Positions 60,667-64,000 of a stretch of DNA of 64,000 nt are shown one piece after another. Position 1 is the first letter of the stretch. Every line of letters starts with the position of its first letter. The stretch is taken from assembly GCF_022008365.1 (NCBI RefSeq), contig NZ_JAIRBA010000012.1, positions 1 through 64,000 of the forward strand, read 5' to 3'. Source of the stretch: Aequorivita vitellina (GTDB lineage: Bacteria > Bacteroidota > Bacteroidia > Flavobacteriales > Flavobacteriaceae). The notes beneath the pieces are model-generated. The model did not search any database, was not told the DNA's origin, and saw only the letters and a program-made list of their open reading frames with translations. A program made the position numbers and the translations under genes.

Positions 60667-62805
60667 ATGATGAAAAAAGTAACCCTCCTTTCAATTGCTT
60701 CCCTTATTTTTGCTGCTTCAATAAATGCGCAGGAAACTTCAAAAGATATTATGAAAATTACGTCCCCCAAAGCCGAAAAGATTTCAAAAAAACTTAAAAA
60801 ACACGGCGATGTTAGAAATGATGACTATTATTGGCTTAACAATCCTGAAGATGAAAAGGTTTTAGCATACTTAAATGAAGAGAACGCGTATTACGAAGCA
60901 GTTACGGCCCACACTCAACAATTGAAAAAAGATCTTTTTGAGGAGATGAAGGCGCGCATAAAGGAAGATGACGAATCTGTTCCGTATAAATTAAACGGCT
61001 ATTATTACATCACAAAATATGAAACCGGAAAAGATTACCCCATTTACACCCGTAAAAAGGGTACGTTAGATGCTGCTGAAGAAATTCTTTTTGATGTAAA
61101 CGAAATGGCGAAGGATTATTCCTATTACAATCTTGCGGGGCTTAGTGTTTCCGAAGATAATAAACTTGTTTCTTTTGGTGTAGATACGCTAAGCCGAAGA
61201 AAATACGACATCTACATTAAAAATCTTGAAACGGGCGAAATTTATGCAGAACGTATTCCGCTTACCACGGGAAGTGCCACTTGGGGTAGCGACAATAAAA
61301 CGCTTTTTTATACCAGAAAAGACGAAAAAACCCTGCGGGCAGATAGAATTTATCGTCATACGTTGGGTACAGACCCCATAACAGACGAATTGGTATACAC
61401 CGAAAATGACGACACTTTTGGCACGTATGTTTACAAAACAAAGTCGAAAAAATATATTGTAATTGGCTCGTACAGCACGCTTACTTCAGAATACAGAGTT
61501 TTGGATGCCAACAACCCAATTGGCGATTTCAAAATTTTTCAACCACGCGAAAGAGGTTTAGAATACAGTATTTCGCATTACGGTAACAATTGGTACGTTT
61601 TAACGAACAAAGACAAGGCGCTCAATTTTAAATTGATGAAAACTTCCGAAGACAAAACTTCCAAAGAAAATTGGGAAGATATGATTGCACACCGAACAGA
61701 TGTGCTTTTGGAAGACATTGAAATTTTTAAAGATTATTTGGTGATAAGCGAGCGCAATAACGGGCTTACAAAAATTCGAATTAAAAAGTGGGTGGGAAGT
61801 GAAGATTATTACCTTCCTTTTGACAATGAAACCTACACAGCTTTTACAACCCAGAATCCCGAGTTTGATACAAAAACGCTTCGTTACGGATACAATTCTT
61901 TAAACACGCCTGCCTCGGTAATTGATTTCAATATGGAAACCAAGACCAAAACGGTATTAAAAGAAACCGAAGTTTTGGGCGGAAAGTTTGATAAAGATAA
62001 TTACGAAACCGAGCGTTTATGGGCAACAGCCGCTGACGGAACAAAAATCCCGATGTCGGTTATTTACAGAAAAGGCATAAAGAAAGACGGAACAAACCCC
62101 CTGCTTATTTATGGTTATGGATCGTACGGTGCAACCATAGACCCGTATTTTTCAACGGTGCGTTTAAGTCTTTTAGATCGAGGTTTTATTTTTGCAATTG
62201 CCCACGTTCGCGGTGGAGAATATATGGGAAGGCAATGGTACGAAGACGGAAAACTGTTGAAAAAGAAAAATACATTTACCGATTTTATTGATGCTTCAAG
62301 ATATTTGGTTGCGCAGGGCTATACTTCGCCTAAACATTTATATGCTTCGGGTGGTTCTGCTGGTGGTTTATTGATGGGGGCTATTGCAAATATGGCTCCA
62401 GACTTGTACAACGGGGTAGTTGCTTCGGTTCCGTTTGTAGATGTTGTAACTACAATGCTCGACGATTCAATTCCACTAACAACAGGTGAGTATGACGAAT
62501 GGGGCAATCCAAATGAAGAAACATATTACAATTATATAAAAAGTTATTCACCGTATGACAATGTGGAAGCAAAAGCCTATCCAAATATGCTTGTAACCAC
62601 AGGGCTACACGACAGTCAGGTGCAATATTGGGAGCCAGCAAAATGGGTCGCAAAACTTAGAGATTTAAAAACCGACAAAAATATACTATTACTTCAAACA
62701 AATATGGATGCCGGTCACGGCGGGGCTTCTGGGCGTTTCGAGGCATTAAAGGAAGTGGCCATGGATTACGCCTTTCTATTGGATTTAGAAGGAATTAAGG
62801 AGTAA
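60667..62805 (+). CDS. S9 family peptidase, oligopeptidase B/prolyl oligopeptidase-like, secreted
   Basis: 712 residues. Signal peptide ends at INAQ (about 22). A seven-bladed propeller (about 80-420) precedes the alpha/beta-hydrolase domain with the catalytic Ser564 in ASGGSAGG, Asp649 in LHDSQVQYWEP and His684 in DAGHGG. The domain starts NPLLIYGYGSYG and has HVRGGEYMGRQWYEDGK. This is the oligopeptidase B type that cuts short peptides, here exported. Convergent neighbours none; divergent from ybaB. Confidence 0.93.
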   Translation: MMKKVTLLSIASLIFAASINAQETSKDIMKITSPKAEKISKKLKKHGDVRNDDYYWLNNPEDEKVLAYLNEENAYYEAVTAHTQQLKKDLFEEMKARIKEDDESVPYKLNGYYYITKYETGKDYPIYTRKKGTLDAAEEILFDVNEMAKDYSYYNLAGLSVSEDNKLVSFGVDTLSRRKYDIYIKNLETGEIYAERIPLTTGSATWGSDNKTLFYTRKDEKTLRADRIYRHTLGTDPITDELVYTENDDTFGTYVYKTKSKKYIVIGSYSTLTSEYRVLDANNPIGDFKIFQPRERGLEYSISHYGNNWYVLTNKDKALNFKLMKTSEDKTSKENWEDMIAHRTDVLLEDIEIFKDYLVISERNNGLTKIRIKKWVGSEDYYLPFDNETYTAFTTQNPEFDTKTLRYGYNSLNTPASVIDFNMETKTKTVLKETEVLGGKFDKDNYETERLWATAADGTKIPMSVIYRKGIKKDGTNPLLIYGYGSYGATIDPYFSTVRLSLLDRGFIFAIAHVRGGEYMGRQWYEDGKLLKKKNTFTDFIDASRYLVAQGYTSPKHLYASGGSAGGLLMGAIANMAPDLYNGVVASVPFVDVVTTMLDDSIPLTTGEYDEWGNPNEETYYNYIKSYSPYDNVEAKAYPNMLVTTGLHDSQVQYWEPAKWVAKLRDLKTDKNILLLQTNMDAGHGGASGRFEALKEVAMDYAFLLDLEGIKE

Positions 62806-62819
62806 TAAAAATATTTCAT

Positions 62820-62827
62820 TATCTTTG
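62820..62827 (+). promoter_or_regulatory. -7 promoter box TATCTTTG before the cysteine synthase gene
   Basis: Perfect TAnnTTTG, 90 bases before the ATG at 62918, giving an untranslated leader of about 85 bases. Confidence 0.6.
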
Positions 62828-62839
62828 TCGCATTAAAAA

Positions 62840-62890
62840 CCAGCCCTCCTAATTTTTAAGGTTGGCAGGTGGGATTCAGTATTTTGCTGA
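62840..62890 (+). other. Structured leader of the cysteine synthase gene
   Basis: CCAGCC (62840-62845) can pair with GGTTGG (62860-62865), and TCAG (62876-62879) with CTGA (62887-62890) followed by a T-run. It resembles a weak attenuator but fits no riboswitch class I know. Confidence 0.3.
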
Positions 62891-62917
62891 GTATTTTTTA
62901 TAACGAACTCCCTCTTT

Positions 62918-63955
62918 ATGAAAGAAGAAATAAAAGCCTACAACAATGTGTTGGAACTAATAGGCAACACACCGTTGATTAAGCTTAACAAAATTACCCA
63001 AAATATGAAGGGTAATTACTTTGCAAAAGTAGAAGCATTTAATCCAGGGCATTCTACTAAAGACCGCATAGCTCTTTACATTCTTGAAGAAGCTGAGAGA
63101 AAAGGCATTCTAAAACCAGGCGATACTATAATTGAAACCACAAGTGGAAACACGGGGTTTAGTATTGCAATGGTTAGTATTATTAAAGGTTACGAATGTA
63201 TTTTGGCTGTAAGTTCAAAGTCTTCGGCAGATAAAATTGATATGCTGAAAACAATGGGCGCTAAGGTATATGTTTGTCCGGCAAACGTTAGTGCAGACGA
63301 TCCGCGCTCGTATTACGAAGTCGCAAAAAAACTTCACAGCGAAATTAAAGGTTCGGTTTACATTAATCAGTATTTCAATGAATTGAATATTGATGCACAT
63401 TACCACACTACAGGACCCGAAATCTGGGAGCAAACTGCAGGAAAAATCACACATTTGGTAGCTTGTAGCGGAACTGGCGGTACTATTTCGGGTACGGCTC
63501 GTTTTTTAAAAGAACAAAACCCAAATGTAAAAGTTATAGGAATAGACGCTTACGGCTCAGTGCTTCAGAAATATCACCAAACAAAAGAATTTGACGCCAA
63601 TGAAATCTATCCGTACCGAATTGAAGGTTTGGGAAAAAACTTGATTCCTACGGCAACAGATTTCAACATAATTGATGCGTTCGAAAAAGTAACCGATGAA
63701 AGTAGCGCGCATACAGCACGTGAGCTTGCAAACACCGAAGGGCTTTTTGTTGGTTATACCAGTGGAGCCGCAATGCAAGGTTTAAAGCAACTTGATGAAG
63801 AAGGCGAGTTTACCGCAGATAGCAATATTGTGGTTATATTTCCAGACCACGGCTCGCGTTATATGAGTAAAATTTACAACGACGAATGGATGAGCCAGCA
63901 AGGTTTCTTTGATTCTGAAACTGCTGAGATTCCACAAATAGAATACATCAAATAA
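62918..63955 (+). CDS. PLP-dependent cysteine synthase / cystathionine beta-synthase family
   Basis: 345 residues. Fold-type II PLP enzyme: the Schiff-base lysine is in [11 protein letters not shown], the phosphate and substrate loops are [12 protein letters not shown] and [13 protein letters not shown], and the C-terminal [11 protein letters not shown] contacts the cofactor. The Asn-Pro-Gly-His start is a variant of the usual NPxxSxKDR. Makes cysteine or cystathionine from serine derivatives. Single gene with a promoter box and structured leader. Confidence 0.9.
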   Translation: MKEEIKAYNNVLELIGNTPLIKLNKITQNMKGNYFAKVEAFNPGHSTKDRIALYILEEAERKGILKPGDTIIETTSGNTGFSIAMVSIIKGYECILAVSSKSSADKIDMLKTMGAKVYVCPANVSADDPRSYYEVAKKLHSEIKGSVYINQYFNELNIDAHYHTTGPEIWEQTAGKITHLVACSGTGGTISGTARFLKEQNPNVKVIGIDAYGSVLQKYHQTKEFDANEIYPYRIEGLGKNLIPTATDFNIIDAFEKVTDESSAHTARELANTEGLFVGYTSGAAMQGLKQLDEEGEFTADSNIVVIFPDHGSRYMSKIYNDEWMSQQGFFDSETAEIPQIEYIK

Positions 63956-64000
63956 TTTTTTAACAATAGATATACTTAAAACCGGTTGAGCATCACTCAA

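Noticed and set aside
62828-62917. SAM or other known riboswitch before the cysteine synthase gene
   Set aside because: No conserved core of any class I know is visible; only short hairpins.
9-64000. CRISPR array, rRNA or tRNA genes
   Set aside because: No regularly spaced direct repeats of 24-40 bases and no tRNA- or rRNA-like segments were seen while reading; short tandem and palindromic repeats found are of other kinds.

Overview
The window looks like a chromosomal segment of a Flavobacteriaceae member (phylum Bacteroidota). The evidence is AT-rich DNA, Bacteroidota-type -7 promoter boxes (TAnnTTTG) in front of many genes, few Shine-Dalgarno-like sequences, and families typical of the group: SusC-like and OMP beta-barrel TonB receptors, a DUF4249 lipoprotein, a fused CcsBA cytochrome c biogenesis protein, an alpha-2-macroglobulin carrying a TonB plug, and a large PIG-L protein. 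I cannot name the genus from the sequence.

Layout. 1-2000 is an accessory patch: the N-terminus of an IS110-family transposase, a cluster of palindromes, a secreted CxxCxGxG protein bracketed by related inverted repeats, and a frameshifted toxin relic. 2000-5200 holds a histidine kinase with two response regulators and a membrane protein. 5300-10250 has a DUF885 lipoprotein, the C-terminal stub of a restriction-modification methylase, a PD-(D/E)XK-type nuclease gene and a baeRF-type (ribosome hibernation/release-factor-like) gene. 10270-22400 on the minus strand carries the giant macroglobulin, purL with palindromic repeats inserted in frame, and an RsmB-type rRNA methyltransferase. 22700-26300 has small lipoproteins, a GNAT enzyme and an MscS channel.

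26300-36000 is a long minus-strand run: DUF2520 protein, KdsC, UbiA-type prenyltransferase, VOC protein, Maf, lipoprotein, MscS, PIG-L deacetylase, a 36-aa membrane peptide and an SSS symporter. 36100-40800 links a Crp/Fnr regulator divergently to a small membrane protein, a truncated haemoglobin and ccsBA. 40800-47300 holds fumC, an outer-membrane receptor, an ArsC-like protein and a cupredoxin/DUF4142 pair. 47450-53900 is a plus-strand TonB receptor/DUF4249 operon whose first two genes start with TTG.

54000-64000 is mostly metabolic: prfB with its programmed +1 frameshift, threonine aldolase with pncB and pncA (NAD salvage), YegP, YbaB, an S9 oligopeptidase and a PLP-dependent cysteine synthase. 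The most unusual item is at 54249-54383: a convincing TPP riboswitch followed by an intrinsic terminator, with no gene downstream on its strand. Instead it points into the 3' end of prfB, so read-through at low thiamine would make prfB antisense RNA. No rRNA, tRNA or CRISPR array was seen.
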